A stretch of 64,000 bases of DNA, from positions 257,011-321,010 of the forward strand of contig PLCS01000007.1 in assembly GCA_003134855.1 (NCBI GenBank). The letters are read 5' to 3'. The notes below the pieces were generated by a model. The model worked only from the letters and a program-made list of their open reading frames with translations. It was not told the DNA's origin and ran no database searches. Shown here piece by piece: positions 17,041-26,550 of the stretch (positions are counted from its first letter, which is position 1; the number at the start of each line of letters is the position of its first letter). A program made the translations under genes and the position numbers. Source of the DNA: Acidobacteriaceae bacterium (GTDB lineage: Bacteria > Acidobacteriota > Terriglobia > Terriglobales > Acidobacteriaceae).

Positions 17041-19868
17041 GATTTTGGGACGTGGTGATCGTCACGGCCTCTTCGGCGCGTCAGGCGGGGCTCTACCGCG
17101 ATGAGATCGAGCGGCGGCGGCTCTCCGGGACTCTGCCGGAGGAGACGGAGTTCCTGGTGGTCCCCGATCCCGACGACCGCAGAGTGGGCAGCGGCGGCGC
17201 GACGATTCACGCACTGGGCGTACTGGGCAAAGACCGGGAGTGGTGGGGCTGCCACCGGGTTCTGCTGGTTCACTCAGGCGGCGATTCACGCCGGCTGCCG
17301 CAGTACTCGCCGGGGGGCAAGCTCTTCGGCGTGCTGCCTTCGCGCACGCAGCCGCGCGGGACAACGACGGTCTTCGACGAGACCATGCAGCTCTCGGCGG
17401 CGTGGGCGGAGAGAATTCCCAACGGCCTTCTGGTGGCCTCCGGCGACGTGGTGTTGCGCTTTGACGCGAGCCTGGTGGAGTGGGACTGTCCGGGGGCAAC
17501 GGGCGTCGCGATGCGGCTGGATGCGGAGACGGGAAGCCATCACGGCGTTTATGTGGTGGGAGCCGGGGACCAGGTTTATACCTTTCTGCAAAAGCCCACG
17601 CCGGCGGAGGTGAAGGCCGCGGGTGGAATGTTCGAAGATGGGCGGGTAGCCGTCGATATTGGATTGCTGCGCTTTGACGCCGACCTGACCGCGGCGCTGA
17701 CGGGTTTGGCGGGATTCAGAAGGCTACCGGCGGTTGATCTATACGATGAAATCACGCGCGGGCTGACGGGCCAATGGAAGCCGAAGAGCGGCGCGGGAAC
17801 CTTCTGGAGGAAGCTGGAGAGAATTCTGCGCGGCCCGGAGCGGCCGGCGGCCTTTCACTGCGCGGTGGTGGAGGGCGAGTTCATTCATGCGGGGACGACG
17901 CGCAACTTCCGCAGGCTGGCGGCGGCCTCGGGCGGAGTGCTGGACAGCGTGATCAGCGGCGCGTGCAAGGCCGGTCATGAGGCCGTGATTCTGGAATGCG
18001 ACCTGGAGGGGGATGTGCACGCCGGCCGCGGCGCCATCCTGCATGGACTGACCGGGTTGAGCGGGCCGGTGGAGGTTCCCGAAGAGACCGTGGTTCATCA
18101 GTTGCCGGTGGAAGCGGAGGGCGGCAACGGCTGGGTGATTCGCGTCTACGGCGTCGAGGACGATGCCAAGCAGGCGTTGGCGAACGCTACGTGGTTCAAC
18201 CGGCCGATTCTGGAAACGCTTGCTCTGCTGGGGTTGACGAGCGAAGAGGTTTGGGGCGCGGAGGAAGAGCCGACGCTGTGGAACGCCCGGCTCTTTCCCG
18301 TGGCGACGCCGGACGAGGCCTGGGCCTGCGCGCGGTGGATGATGGGGTACGCAAGCGGGTACGGAGTTGCCCAGTGGCGCTCAGCACGGCGGCTCTCGCT
18401 GGCGGAGAGCGCGCAGCGCGCCGATGGCAAGGCTCTGGCCGAGGCGCGCAATCGGCGCTTGCAGGGGATTTGGCAGGAGACGGCCGTCGAGTTGGCGGAG
18501 TCAGGCACGGACCTGCGGCCGCTACTGGCCAACCTGCCCGGTCTGGCGCCGGCCGCTGCCGCGGGACGCTCGCTGAGAGCGCGCGCCAATCAGTTGCGCA
18601 AGGGGCGCGCGGAAGAGCTGACTCATGCGGCCAGCCTGCTGATGCAGGCCGAGCGCTTGCTGGAGCGCGCGGGCTTTGAGCAGGAGGCCGGGTTGGCGCG
18701 GGCCGAGGCCTTCACCTGCATTCAGGATGCGGTGCGCGAAGGGACAGCCGGGGATGCGAAGACCACGCCGTCCGCATGGCGCTTCGAGCGGGTTCACGTC
18801 TCCGCGCCGCCGCGCATCGACCTGGGCGGAGGATGGAGCGACACGCCGCCCTTCTGCTTCGACTGGGGCGGCACGGTGCTGAATTGCGCGCTGGAGATCG
18901 ACGGCGCTTATCCGATTGAAACGGAGATCCGGCGCATCGACGAGCCGGTGATCCGCTGCCGCGCCGACGGTCATGAGGCGATGGCCGAATATCGCACTGC
19001 GGAAGAACTGTTGGAGCCGTGCGGGCCGGGGAGCGTCTTTTCCATTCCGCGCGCCGCGCTGGGGCTGCATGGCCTTCCAGTGAAGGGGCAGCCGTTGCAC
19101 AAGACTCTTGCGGAGCTAGGCGGGGGGCTGGAGATTCGCTGCCGGGTGGGGTTGCCGATCGGCTCGGGGCTGGGAACGAGCAGCATTCTGGCGGCCACGG
19201 TGATCCGCGGGCTGGCGGTGATCTCGGGGCGCGAAGTGGGCGATCATGCTCTTTCGCAGGCGGTGATGCAACTGGAGCAGCGCATGACCACCGGCGGCGG
19301 CTGGCAGGATCAGGCGGGCGGCATCTTTCCCGGTGCAAAGCTGCTGATTACCGGGCCCGGCTTGCGGCAGCGGATTCGCGTGCAGCCGGTGACCTGGACG
19401 GAAGCGCGGCAAGCCGAGTTCTGCCAGCACATGGTGCTTTACAATACCGGCATTCAGAGGGTCGCCAAGGATCTGTTGCGGCAGGTGGTCTCGCGTTATC
19501 TGGCGCGCGAAACGGCAACGATTCAGGTGCTGCACAGCATCAAGACGCTGGCGGTGGAGATGTCCTACGCGATGGCCGAGGGCGACTGGAAGCATCTGGG
19601 CGAGTTGCTGGACCGGCACTGGCAACTGAATCAGGTGCTCGATCCGCATACCACCAATGCGCCGATCCATGCGATTCTCGAACGCGCCCGGCCATTTATT
19701 TACGGCGCCAAGCTGGCCGGGGCTGGCGGTGGCGGCTTTCTGATGCTGCTGGCGCGTGACGTGGAGGCGGCGGTGAAGTTACGGGCGGCGCTGGCGTACG
19801 AGGCCGGCGCGGTGGTGCCTTACCGGATTGCCGAGGAGGGGTTGCGGGTGCAGACTTATGGCGACTGA
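17037..19868 (+). CDS. fkp: Bifunctional fucokinase / fucose-1-phosphate guanylyltransferase (Fkp-like)
   Basis: At 943 residues it matches the length of Bacteroides Fkp (about 950). The N-terminal half has the pyrophosphorylase features [12 protein letters not shown] and [18 protein letters not shown], then a beta-helix-like middle. From about residue 585 a GHMP kinase follows, with [17 protein letters not shown], the ATP loop [12 protein letters not shown] near 705 and [10 protein letters not shown] near 895. Such enzymes convert L-fucose to fucose-1-phosphate and then GDP-L-fucose for surface glycans. The start is GTG, overlapping the upstream phosphatase by 4 bp. A dedicated GHMP kinase for a related sugar (for example heptose) remains possible, but the two-domain layout favours Fkp. 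Confidence 0.88.
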   Translation: MRFWDVVIVTASSARQAGLYRDEIERRRLSGTLPEETEFLVVPDPDDRRVGSGGATIHALGVLGKDREWWGCHRVLLVHSGGDSRRLPQYSPGGKLFGVLPSRTQPRGTTTVFDETMQLSAAWAERIPNGLLVASGDVVLRFDASLVEWDCPGATGVAMRLDAETGSHHGVYVVGAGDQVYTFLQKPTPAEVKAAGGMFEDGRVAVDIGLLRFDADLTAALTGLAGFRRLPAVDLYDEITRGLTGQWKPKSGAGTFWRKLERILRGPERPAAFHCAVVEGEFIHAGTTRNFRRLAAASGGVLDSVISGACKAGHEAVILECDLEGDVHAGRGAILHGLTGLSGPVEVPEETVVHQLPVEAEGGNGWVIRVYGVEDDAKQALANATWFNRPILETLALLGLTSEEVWGAEEEPTLWNARLFPVATPDEAWACARWMMGYASGYGVAQWRSARRLSLAESAQRADGKALAEARNRRLQGIWQETAVELAESGTDLRPLLANLPGLAPAAAAGRSLRARANQLRKGRAEELTHAASLLMQAERLLERAGFEQEAGLARAEAFTCIQDAVREGTAGDAKTTPSAWRFERVHVSAPPRIDLGGGWSDTPPFCFDWGGTVLNCALEIDGAYPIETEIRRIDEPVIRCRADGHEAMAEYRTAEELLEPCGPGSVFSIPRAALGLHGLPVKGQPLHKTLAELGGGLEIRCRVGLPIGSGLGTSSILAATVIRGLAVISGREVGDHALSQAVMQLEQRMTTGGGWQDQAGGIFPGAKLLITGPGLRQRIRVQPVTWTEARQAEFCQHMVLYNTGIQRVAKDLLRQVVSRYLARETATIQVLHSIKTLAVEMSYAMAEGDWKHLGELLDRHWQLNQVLDPHTTNAPIHAILERARPFIYGAKLAGAGGGGFLMLLARDVEAAVKLRAALAYEAGAVVPYRIAEEGLRVQTYGD

Positions 19869-20565
19869 GAAGAAGCGCGCGGTGGTGCTGCTGAGCGGGG
19901 GCCTGGACTCGGCCACGGTGCTGGCGATTGCCCGAAGCGAGGGCTATGAGCCGTACGCGCTTTCCTTCTCTTATGGTCAGCGGCACATTGTTGAACTCGA
20001 TGCGGCCCGGCGGGTGGCTGCCGCTATCGGCGTAGTGGACCATCGCATTGCGAAGATCGATCTGCGGGTCTTCGGCGGCTCGGCGCTGACGGGAGATTTT
20101 GCGGTTCCGAAGGGGCGCACGGCGGACGAGATGAGCCACGATATTCCGATCACGTACGTTCCGGCGCGCAATACAATTTTTCTCTCCTTTGCGCTGGCAT
20201 GGGCCGAGGTGCTGGCTTCGAGCGACATTTTTATCGGCGTGAATGCGCTGGACTATTCGGGCTATCCCGATTGCCGTCCGGAGTTCATTGCGGCTTTCGA
20301 GCGGATGGCGAATCTGGCCACCAAGGCCGGAGTCGAAAGCCGCCAAAGACTCACGATCCACACGCCGCTGATCGCGCTGACCAAAGCGGAGATCATCGCC
20401 AAGGGAATCGCGCTGGGTGTGGATTACGGGCTGACCAGCAGTTGCTATGATCCTTCAGCGTCTGGCGAGCCTTGCGGGGAATGCGATTCCTGTTTGCTCA
20501 GGCGCAAGGGATTCCGCGAGAATGGGATTGAGGATCCGCTACTGTACCGAGCTTCTAGCTTCTAG
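19858..20565 (+). CDS. queC: 7-cyano-7-deazaguanine synthase
   Basis: The ATG at 19858 lies inside the last codons of fkp (11-bp overlap) and gives 235 residues. The ATP-pyrophosphatase loop [12 protein letters not shown] is at the N-terminus, YGQRH follows, and the C-terminal zinc site [14 protein letters not shown] is complete. QueC converts 7-carboxy-7-deazaguanine to preQ0 in queuosine synthesis, the step after QueE, whose gene is next. The last residues ASSF and the TAG stop are read from the first units of a heptamer repeat, so the native C-terminus may have been altered by that repeat. Confidence 0.96.
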   Translation: MATEKKRAVVLLSGGLDSATVLAIARSEGYEPYALSFSYGQRHIVELDAARRVAAAIGVVDHRIAKIDLRVFGGSALTGDFAVPKGRTADEMSHDIPITYVPARNTIFLSFALAWAEVLASSDIFIGVNALDYSGYPDCRPEFIAAFERMANLATKAGVESRQRLTIHTPLIALTKAEIIAKGIALGVDYGLTSSCYDPSASGEPCGECDSCLLRRKGFRENGIEDPLLYRASSF

Positions 20566-20647
20566 CTACTGGCTACTAGCTATTAGTTTTTCTATGCAGA
20601 GGTTCGGATTCGCGCAAAACGAGCTAGAAGCTAGTAGCTAGGAGCTT
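20551..20647. repeat. Inverted pair of heptamer arrays between queC and queE
   Basis: Five heptamers (GCTTCTA twice, GCTACTG, GCTACTA, GCTATTA) occupy 20551-20585. Three heptamers in the opposite orientation (AGCTAGA, AGCTAGT, AGCTAGG) occupy 20622-20642. The arms can pair across a ~35-nt spacer. The first array supplies the queC stop codon. Confidence 0.85.
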
Positions 20648-20653
20648 GTTTTC

Positions 20654-21292
20654 ATGAGCTACGCGGTCAAGGAAATCTTTTATACGCTGCAAGGCGAGGG
20701 CGCGCAGGCGGGCCGCGCGGCGGTCTTCTGCCGCTTTGCCGGCTGTAACCTCTGGTCGGGGCGGGAAGCGGATCGATCGGCTGCGATCTGCCGGTTTTGC
20801 GACACCGAGTTTGTGGGCGCCGATGGGCCGGGCGGCGGCAGGTTTGATTCCGCTGACGCATTGGCGGCAGCCATCGAGTGTGCATGGCCGGCAAACTCCG
20901 CGCTGGGCAAGCGTTTCGTCGTCTGCACCGGCGGCGAGCCGCTGCTGCAAATGGATGCGGAACTGATCGCCGCGCTGCATAGGCGCAATTTTGAGATTGC
21001 CGTCGAGACCAATGGAACGATTGCCGCGCCGGACGGGATGAACTGGATTTGCGTCAGTCCCAAGGCAGGAGCCGCGTTGGCGCAACGCAGCGGGGATGAG
21101 CTGAAACTGGTCTATCCTCAACAGGGCGTTGAAGTTGCGGATTTTGAATTGCTGGCTTTTCGGCATTTTTTCTTGCAGCCGATGGACGGTCCTGATCGCG
21201 CGGCCAATACAAAGCTTGCGCTGCGCTATTGCATGGAACATCCGCAGTGGCGATTGAGCCTGCAAACACATAAGATTCTCGGCATTCCATAG
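20654..21292 (+). CDS. queE: 7-carboxy-7-deazaguanine synthase, radical SAM
   Basis: This 212-residue protein begins with YAVKEIFYTLQGEGAQAGRAAVFCRFAGC, the QueE opening. Its cluster cysteines are widely spaced: CNLWSG, 14 residues from that Cys, then CRFCDTEF. This is the expanded Cx14CxxC variant seen in one QueE subgroup instead of CxxxCxxC. TGGEPLLQ (SAM glycine motif) and a late PMDGPDRAANT segment complete the fold. It makes CDG for queuosine. It follows queC after an 88-bp gap filled by heptamer repeats and is probably in the same operon. Confidence 0.95.
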   Translation: MSYAVKEIFYTLQGEGAQAGRAAVFCRFAGCNLWSGREADRSAAICRFCDTEFVGADGPGGGRFDSADALAAAIECAWPANSALGKRFVVCTGGEPLLQMDAELIAALHRRNFEIAVETNGTIAAPDGMNWICVSPKAGAALAQRSGDELKLVYPQQGVEVADFELLAFRHFFLQPMDGPDRAANTKLALRYCMEHPQWRLSLQTHKILGIP

Positions 21293-21485
21293 CTCCGGCG
21301 AGCTTCGTTTTGGGATGCCGGCGGGAAAATGCTGCAATCTGCCGCGCCGCGCAAGCCCATTGGCAATTAGAATCGTCTTTACAGTAGGCAGAGTTGCTCC
21401 CACCGGCTGCCTGCATTGCCTCCCGGCTCTCCGTTTGGAAGTTCTTTGCCAGACGGTAGGACTGAAGAGGCATGGAATCCCAAGG

Positions 21486-23738
21486 ATGATGACAAGAAAC
21501 CTGCGTTTGCTGCCCCTCGGTCTCATATTTGCCGCCGCCATCGCCTTCGTGCTGCCGGCCAGTCTCTCCCTCGCCCAGAGCACCCCCGTTCCGATCGCTC
21601 CGGGAAGCCCGGCTCCGTCCATGCCGGAGACAGCCGCTCCCGCGCAGGGCAGCCCTGCCAAGACGCCTTCCGCCAGCCCGATCCAGATTGATGTAGCGAA
21701 GGCGGGCGAAGCGGCCAAGGCCGACGGCTCCGCCGCGCCGCTGCCGGATCGCGCCAAGGCGTATTATCACGCGGCGCTGGCCAGTGCTTACGAAGAAAAG
21801 GCCGTCAGCGAGGGCCGCCAGGATCTCATTACGCGGGCCATCGAGGAGTTCAAGCTGGCGCTGAACGCCGACCCCGCCTCGCCGCAGTTGAACCTTGCGC
21901 TAGCCGATTTGTACTTCCGCACCGGCCACACGCGCGAGGCCGAGAGCACGGCGCGGGAACTGCTGAAGAGCGCGCCCGGCAACATCGGCGCGCACAAGCT
22001 GCTGGGGCGCGTCTATCTGCGCGCGCTGAGCGAAGGGCAAAACGCCCCGTCGCCGGCCTCGCCCGCCGGCAACGTGCTGGACCCGGCGATTGCCGAGTAC
22101 GAAAAGATCGTCGCGCTGGAGCCCCGGAACGTGGAGGATCGCATGGTCCTGGGCCAGCTTTACACCGTCAAGCACGACGCGAAGAAAGCCGAAGAGCAGT
22201 TCAAGACCGCGAAGGCGATTGAACCCGACTCGGAGGAGGTTGTGCTGAATCTGGCCCGGCTGTATGCCGAGAGCGGCGACTATGATCATGCCGCCAAGGA
22301 GATCGAGGCGGTTGCGGTCGCCGACCGGACGGCCAAGATGGAGGCTGCGATGGGCGCGGCCTACGATCAGTTGAAGCGGCCGAAGGAAGCCATCGAGGCC
22401 TATCAGCGCGCCGCCGACATGGAGCCGGGCGATCTGCGCACGCTGGAAGCGCTGGCCCAGGCGCTGCTCATCGACAACCAGCTCGACGAGGCGCTCAAGC
22501 AGTATCGGGAGCTGGCCGCGGAGGACCCGGAGAACTCCAGCGCCCTGGTTCACATCGGCGAGATTCAGCGCCGTCAGGGAAAGTATGAGGATGCGCTGGC
22601 GACGATCCGCAAGGCGCGCAAGATGAAGCCGGAGGATCTGGAAGCCGGCTACAACGAGGGTCTGCTGCTGGACGTGCTGGGCCGCTACGACGAGGCCGCC
22701 ACGGCCTACGAGAAGATGGTGGACCTGACCTCGCACGCCAACGGCGCTTACAAAGAGGATGAAAAGGACAACCGCGCCATCTTCCTGGAGCGGCTGGGGA
22801 TGGTCTACCACGAGCAGAACAAGACGGCCGAGGCTATTGCCACCTACCAGAAACTCATCGACATGGGCGGCGAGCCGGCGGTGCGCGGCTACCAGTACCA
22901 GGTGGACACCTGGCGCGACGCCCGGCAATTCGACAAGGCGGTCGAAGTGGCGCGCAAGGCGGTCGAGGCCAACCCCAAGGGACGCGACCTGAAACTGATG
23001 CTGGCCGGGGAGCTGGGGGACCTGGGCAAGACCGAGGAAGGGCTGGCGATGGCCAAGGCGCTGCTGGCCAACACCGCAGACGACCGCCCGGTCTGGCTGG
23101 CGCTGGGCCAGATGTGCGTGCGCACGCACCGCTGGAAGGAGGCCGAGGAGGCCTTCAACAAGGCCGAGGCGCTGACGACAAAGACAGACGAGAAAAAAGC
23201 AAAGGAGGAGCACACCACTCTGCTCTTCATGCGGGGCGAATGGGCGGAGCGGCAGAAGCACTACGAGCCGGCTGAGCAGTTCTTCCGCCAGGCGCTGGAG
23301 CTGGACCCGGAGAGCTCGATGACGCTGAACTACCTGGGCTACATGATGGCCGACAAGGGCAAGCAGTTGCCCGAGGCCCTCAAGATGATTCGCAAGGCCG
23401 TCGAGCTGGAGCCGATGAATGGCGCCTACCTGGATTCGCTGGGCTGGGTGTACTTCAAGATGGGCGAGTACGAGCTGGCCGAGGAGAACCTGCGCCGGGC
23501 CGTCGAGCGCGATTCCAGCGACCCCACGGTCCACGACCACATGGGCGAGCTCTACGCAAAGACCGGGCGCATCCGCCTGGCCACCGCGCAGTGGGAGATT
23601 TCGCTGGCGCAGTCTGCCAAGTCGGCCGCGGCCGACGTCGATCCGGCGGAAGTGGCCAAGGTGCAGAAGAAGCTGGAATCGGCCCGCGTGAAGCTGGCCA
23701 AAGAGGAGAGCGCCGTGGGCGTGACCAAGCCGGAGTGA
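21486..23738 (+). CDS. Secreted TPR-repeat protein
   Basis: The start at 21486 (MMTRNLRLLPLGLIF) gives 750 residues with a signal peptide ending near SLSLAQS. A Pro/Ala/Ser-rich linker (about 30-60) comes next, then about 14 or more tetratricopeptide repeats, for example NLALADLYFRTGHTREAEST and LDSLGWVYFKMGEYELAEEN. The frame is open further upstream to 21315, but that part lacks a signal sequence or ribosome site. TPR proteins are scaffolds; an envelope or outer-membrane assembly role is plausible but unproven. A strong terminator follows at 23802. Confidence 0.88.
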   Translation: MMTRNLRLLPLGLIFAAAIAFVLPASLSLAQSTPVPIAPGSPAPSMPETAAPAQGSPAKTPSASPIQIDVAKAGEAAKADGSAAPLPDRAKAYYHAALASAYEEKAVSEGRQDLITRAIEEFKLALNADPASPQLNLALADLYFRTGHTREAESTARELLKSAPGNIGAHKLLGRVYLRALSEGQNAPSPASPAGNVLDPAIAEYEKIVALEPRNVEDRMVLGQLYTVKHDAKKAEEQFKTAKAIEPDSEEVVLNLARLYAESGDYDHAAKEIEAVAVADRTAKMEAAMGAAYDQLKRPKEAIEAYQRAADMEPGDLRTLEALAQALLIDNQLDEALKQYRELAAEDPENSSALVHIGEIQRRQGKYEDALATIRKARKMKPEDLEAGYNEGLLLDVLGRYDEAATAYEKMVDLTSHANGAYKEDEKDNRAIFLERLGMVYHEQNKTAEAIATYQKLIDMGGEPAVRGYQYQVDTWRDARQFDKAVEVARKAVEANPKGRDLKLMLAGELGDLGKTEEGLAMAKALLANTADDRPVWLALGQMCVRTHRWKEAEEAFNKAEALTTKTDEKKAKEEHTTLLFMRGEWAERQKHYEPAEQFFRQALELDPESSMTLNYLGYMMADKGKQLPEALKMIRKAVELEPMNGAYLDSLGWVYFKMGEYELAEENLRRAVERDSSDPTVHDHMGELYAKTGRIRLATAQWEISLAQSAKSAAADVDPAEVAKVQKKLESARVKLAKEESAVGVTKPE

Positions 23739-23744
23739 AGAAAC

Positions 23745-23761
23745 CAGGGAATAGGGAATAG
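23745..23761. repeat. Short heptamer array after the TPR gene
   Basis: CAGGGAA, TAGGGAA and TAG follow the TGA stop by 6 nt. The same units occur over the stop codon at 29574 and, inverted, at 26842. Confidence 0.75.
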
Positions 23762-23801
23762 ACGACGGCGAGTGATCCAGGATTGGAGATTCAGAGTTAA
23801 A

Positions 23802-23840
23802 AACGGCGGCCTTTTCTTGCCGAAAAGGGCGCCGTTCTTT
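23802..23840 (+). terminator. Rho-independent-type terminator of the TPR gene
   Basis: A 15-bp stem with one mismatch (AACGGCGGCCTTTTC with GAAAAGGGCGCCGTT) closes on TTGCC and is followed by CTTTT. It lies 64 nt after the stop codon. Confidence 0.85.
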
Positions 23841-24068
23841 TGGTCTCGCGATGCAAAACGCATCGGTCAACCGGGAGTGGGTCAGTTTCCGGATTGTCCG
23901 GCCCCGGCCCGGAACCCGGATTGCTGGGTTGCTTCGTTCTTTGGCGAGTGCCTTGGCGGATTTTGCGTCAATCGAGGATTCCTCCTGACGGCATGGGCGT
24001 TTTTCCGTTACTGATTCCTTGGCAACTCCATCGCTGGTTATCGACTGCAATCAGCGTTCGAATCAGAT

Positions 24069-24701
24069 TTAGAGCCAACCCCGGCTACGAGCGATGCGGG
24101 CAGCGTCGATACGGTTGGTTGCGCCGAGTTTGTTGATGGCATCCGAGAGATAGTTGCGGACGGTTCCTTCAGAGAGACGAAGGTGAGCGGCGATTTCAGC
24201 GGATGAATGGCCCTCACCGGCGCGATTGAGAATCTGGCGCTCGCGATCGGAAAGCGGATCTTCACCTGCGTTCCAGGCATCGGCTGCGAGGGTGGGGTCG
24301 ATAACGCGCAGTCCAGCGTGGACACGCCGAACGGCCTCCGCCAGTTCACTCACTGGCCGCTCCTTGAGCAGGTAGCCACAGGCGCCGGCGTCAAGTGCGC
24401 GGCGCAGATAGCCGGGGCGCGCAAAGGTGGTAAGAATGATGACGCGAGCTTTGCCGTTGCCGGACTTAAGATCAGAGGCTAGTTCCAGGCCGGAGCGCTC
24501 CGGCATCTCGATATCGGTGATGACAATGTCAGGAGCGAATTCGCTTGCGAGCCTGAGGGCCTCACGGCCATTTGCAGCCTGGGCGACTACGGCGATGTCG
24601 CGTTCCAGATCGAGCAGAGCGGCGAGCGCTCCGCGTAACATGGTTTGATCCTCTGCAATCAGGACGCGGATCGGTTTTTCCGATTTGCTGACGATGCTCA
24701 T
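24069..24701 (-). CDS. NarL/DesR-type response regulator
   Basis: This 210-residue protein has a receiver domain at about residues 10-125. Acidic residues are in IAEDQTMLRG, the phospho-acceptor Asp in IVITDIEMPERSG, Thr in ILTTFARPGY and Lys in YLLKERP. A LuxR-type HTH follows at about 145-205 (LSDRERQILN, IAAHLRLSEGTVRNYLSDAINKLG). It overlaps the kinase gene by 4 bp and forms its partner. DesR-like regulators usually act on a divergent membrane or lipid gene; the dyad at 25895 is the obvious candidate site. Confidence 0.95.
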   Translation of the reverse strand: MSIVSKSEKPIRVLIAEDQTMLRGALAALLDLERDIAVVAQAANGREALRLASEFAPDIVITDIEMPERSGLELASDLKSGNGKARVIILTTFARPGYLRRALDAGACGYLLKERPVSELAEAVRRVHAGLRVIDPTLAADAWNAGEDPLSDRERQILNRAGEGHSSAEIAAHLRLSEGTVRNYLSDAINKLGATNRIDAARIARSRGWL

Positions 24702-25849
24702 GAAGAAGCGTCCTCACGGAGCGGGAGTTCGAGAATAAGCCGTGTTCCACATTGATTCTCGATAGCGTTTTGGAGTAAAAAATGACCTCCCAGCGACTCG
24801 ATGCGCTCGCGCATACCGCGCAGGCCATTTCCTTCACGAACGACGCGGTTTGGGCCGTCATCTTCGATCACCATGCGGCGATGGCCCGCTTCCGCGATAA
24901 AGCGCAGGCGGCAAGATTTGGCGCTGGCGTGGCGAACGATGTTGGTGACCGCTTCACGCAGGGCCAAAGCGAGTGCGGTTTCCTCTTGCGCGCTGAGCGA
25001 GGCGGCGTGAAATGAGTCGCCTTCAGCAACCATGGCGACACCGGCAGCATCCAGCGTGCGGCGCGCGGCTTCAATTTCGGCGGCGAGGCCGCGAGCACGA
25101 TAGCCCGCGATGGCTTCACGAATCTCTCTGAGGGCAGCACGCGCAGTATGCTCGACATCGCCGATCTCGGCTGTAGCGCGCGCGGGATCAAGAGGCACAA
25201 GGCGTCCGGCGAGTTCAGACTTCATGAGAATGACGGAGAGAGTATGCCCGAGGACATCATGGAGGTCGCGAGCAATGCGTTCGCGTTCAGCGACGGAAGC
25301 CAGCGCAATGTTCTCTTCCTGTGCCGCGAGCAGCTTGTTGTCAGCGCGCTTTTGTTCCACAAAAATGAAGTTGCCGCCGGCGATGACCACGAAAAGAAAA
25401 AAGGCAATCAGGAGGATGGGCCATCTGAGATGAAACCAGCTGTTGGAGGCGCTGAAGCATAAGATACAACCTTCGACGAGAATCAGGCTGCATTCCAAAA
25501 GGAAGAGCTGGAGAATGCGCCGGATGGATTCGATGCTATAAGGAAGGAAGACTGCGGCATAGACAAAGAACGTGGAACCGCCTGGGTTCCATGGGAAGGT
25601 CAATAGACCGAGAGCAAAGGTTGCTGCGACCATCCAAAAGCGCAACGGGCGGCCCTGGCCGACGGCGCGAACGTAGCCGAAGAAGATTGCTAAGAAGAGA
25701 CCAAATACCGTGATGGTGGCGATCCAGAGCGTAAGGGACGGCGCCATGAAGGGCTGGATAAAGAGAAAGCTGGAGTAAACCAGCGAAGTCCAGGCCCAGT
25801 TGCGCGGGTTCTGCTTCGAGGGAGAAATGGCTGTAGGCATAGCTCTCAC
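24698..25849 (-). CDS. DesK-like sensor histidine kinase
   Basis: This 383-residue protein begins with about five or six membrane segments (residues ~20-165). A HisKA_3 dimerisation helix then carries ERERIARDLHDVLGHTLS (phospho-acceptor His). The ATP-binding domain has LREAVTNIVRHA and DDGPNRVVREGNGLRGMRER. This is the DesK/NarX-like class that pairs with NarL-type regulators. The sensor segment resembles the multi-pass thermosensor layout of DesK, but the stimulus is unknown. The start is GTG at 25849, five nt after TACACT; an ATG at 25840 is an alternative. Confidence 0.93.
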   Translation of the reverse strand: MRAMPTAISPSKQNPRNWAWTSLVYSSFLFIQPFMAPSLTLWIATITVFGLFLAIFFGYVRAVGQGRPLRFWMVAATFALGLLTFPWNPGGSTFFVYAAVFLPYSIESIRRILQLFLLECSLILVEGCILCFSASNSWFHLRWPILLIAFFLFVVIAGGNFIFVEQKRADNKLLAAQEENIALASVAERERIARDLHDVLGHTLSVILMKSELAGRLVPLDPARATAEIGDVEHTARAALREIREAIAGYRARGLAAEIEAARRTLDAAGVAMVAEGDSFHAASLSAQEETALALALREAVTNIVRHASAKSCRLRFIAEAGHRRMVIEDDGPNRVVREGNGLRGMRERIESLGGHFLLQNAIENQCGTRLILELPLREDASS

Positions 25850-25854
25850 AATGA

Positions 25855-25860
25855 AGTGTA
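25855..25860 (-). promoter_or_regulatory. Candidate -10 element (TACACT) of the kinase-regulator operon
   Basis: TACACT on the minus strand ends 5 nt before the GTG start at 25849. With this spacing the mRNA would start at or next to the GTG. Confidence 0.4.
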
Positions 25861-25894
25861 CGTCAGGAGTATGGCATTTTTGACCGCTGCGTTT

Positions 25895-25912
25895 TCATGA
25901 CATTTGTCATGA
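25895..25912. promoter_or_regulatory. Perfect dyad, candidate response-regulator operator
   Basis: TCATGACATTTGTCATGA is a perfect 8-bp inverted repeat with a 2-bp centre. It lies in the 95-bp divergent region between the DesK-like gene and the membrane gene at 25945, just upstream of the TAGAAT -10 candidate (25933-25938) of the latter. NarL/DesR-type regulators bind short dyads of this kind, so autoregulation plus control of the neighbour is a reasonable inference. Confidence 0.65.
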
Positions 25913-25944
25913 GTAATGAAATTCATACTTGCTAGAATCGCCCC

Positions 25945-26550
25945 ATGATTGATTCAGCGGAACTGAAAAAACTGTTATATGCCGATCGTCAAGCAGCCTT
26001 CTTCCGGCTTAGAGGCGGGTACCCGATCCCACTTGCAGGAGCAACCTGGTGGGCTGCCTTGGGCACGATGGGCTACTTCGTGCAGGACGCCAACTCGTGG
26101 AACCTTCTCGCCTTTTACGCCAGCGGACTGCTCTTTCCGCTGGCCCTGCTCTACGCCCGTATCTTCAAGATCGACTTCATGCACGATAAGCCGGCAGCCC
26201 TGGACGTGCTGGTTCCCACCTTCGTCTCAATGCTGCTTTTCTGGCCTGTGGCGATCGCGGCTTTTTGGAGCTATCCGCCTCTTGTCCCGCTGGTATTGGC
26301 GATAGGCCTGTCGCTCCACTGGCCGGTCATCGGCTGGTCCTATGCGCGCACTGGCATCTACGTTGCCCATGCCGTGTGCCGGACCATTGCCTGCTTTGTG
26401 CTCTGGAACTGGTGGCCCTCGACTCGCTTCACCCTGCTTCCGTTCACAGTCGCAGCCGCCTATCTTCTGACCGTAGTGGCGATTCTCATCTCCTCCTCTC
26501 CTCGAAGGCAGAAGGCGAGTCTCCAATCCGTCGAAGTGATACATTCGTGA
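25945..26550 (+). CDS. Integral membrane protein, possible DUF7010-like
   Basis: This 201-residue protein has six or so hydrophobic segments, near residues 35-50, 55-75, 88-110, 112-130, 140-155 and 160-182. The N-terminal AAFFRLRGGYPIPLAGATWWAALG reminds me of the DUF7010 family, but this is from memory. It is divergent from the DesK/DesR-like pair with a shared dyad, so it is the likely regulated target. TAGAAT ends 6 nt before the ATG and no ribosome site is present, which suggests a leaderless mRNA. Function unknown. Confidence 0.78.
   Translation: MIDSAELKKLLYADRQAAFFRLRGGYPIPLAGATWWAALGTMGYFVQDANSWNLLAFYASGLLFPLALLYARIFKIDFMHDKPAALDVLVPTFVSMLLFWPVAIAAFWSYPPLVPLVLAIGLSLHWPVIGWSYARTGIYVAHAVCRTIACFVLWNWWPSTRFTLLPFTVAAAYLLTVVAILISSSPRRQKASLQSVEVIHS

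Larger units (their letters stand above)
23739..24068. other. Convergent intergenic region
   Basis: This 330-bp gap between the TPR gene and the converging response regulator holds a two-unit heptamer array (23745-23761) and a strong terminator hairpin (23802-23836). The remainder shows no gene that I can support. Confidence 0.7.

Noticed and set aside
21900..24050. 716-codon open frame antisense to the TPR gene
   Set aside because: It mirrors the GC-rich codon pattern of the TPR gene, has no ribosome site or domain, and runs through the terminator hairpin.
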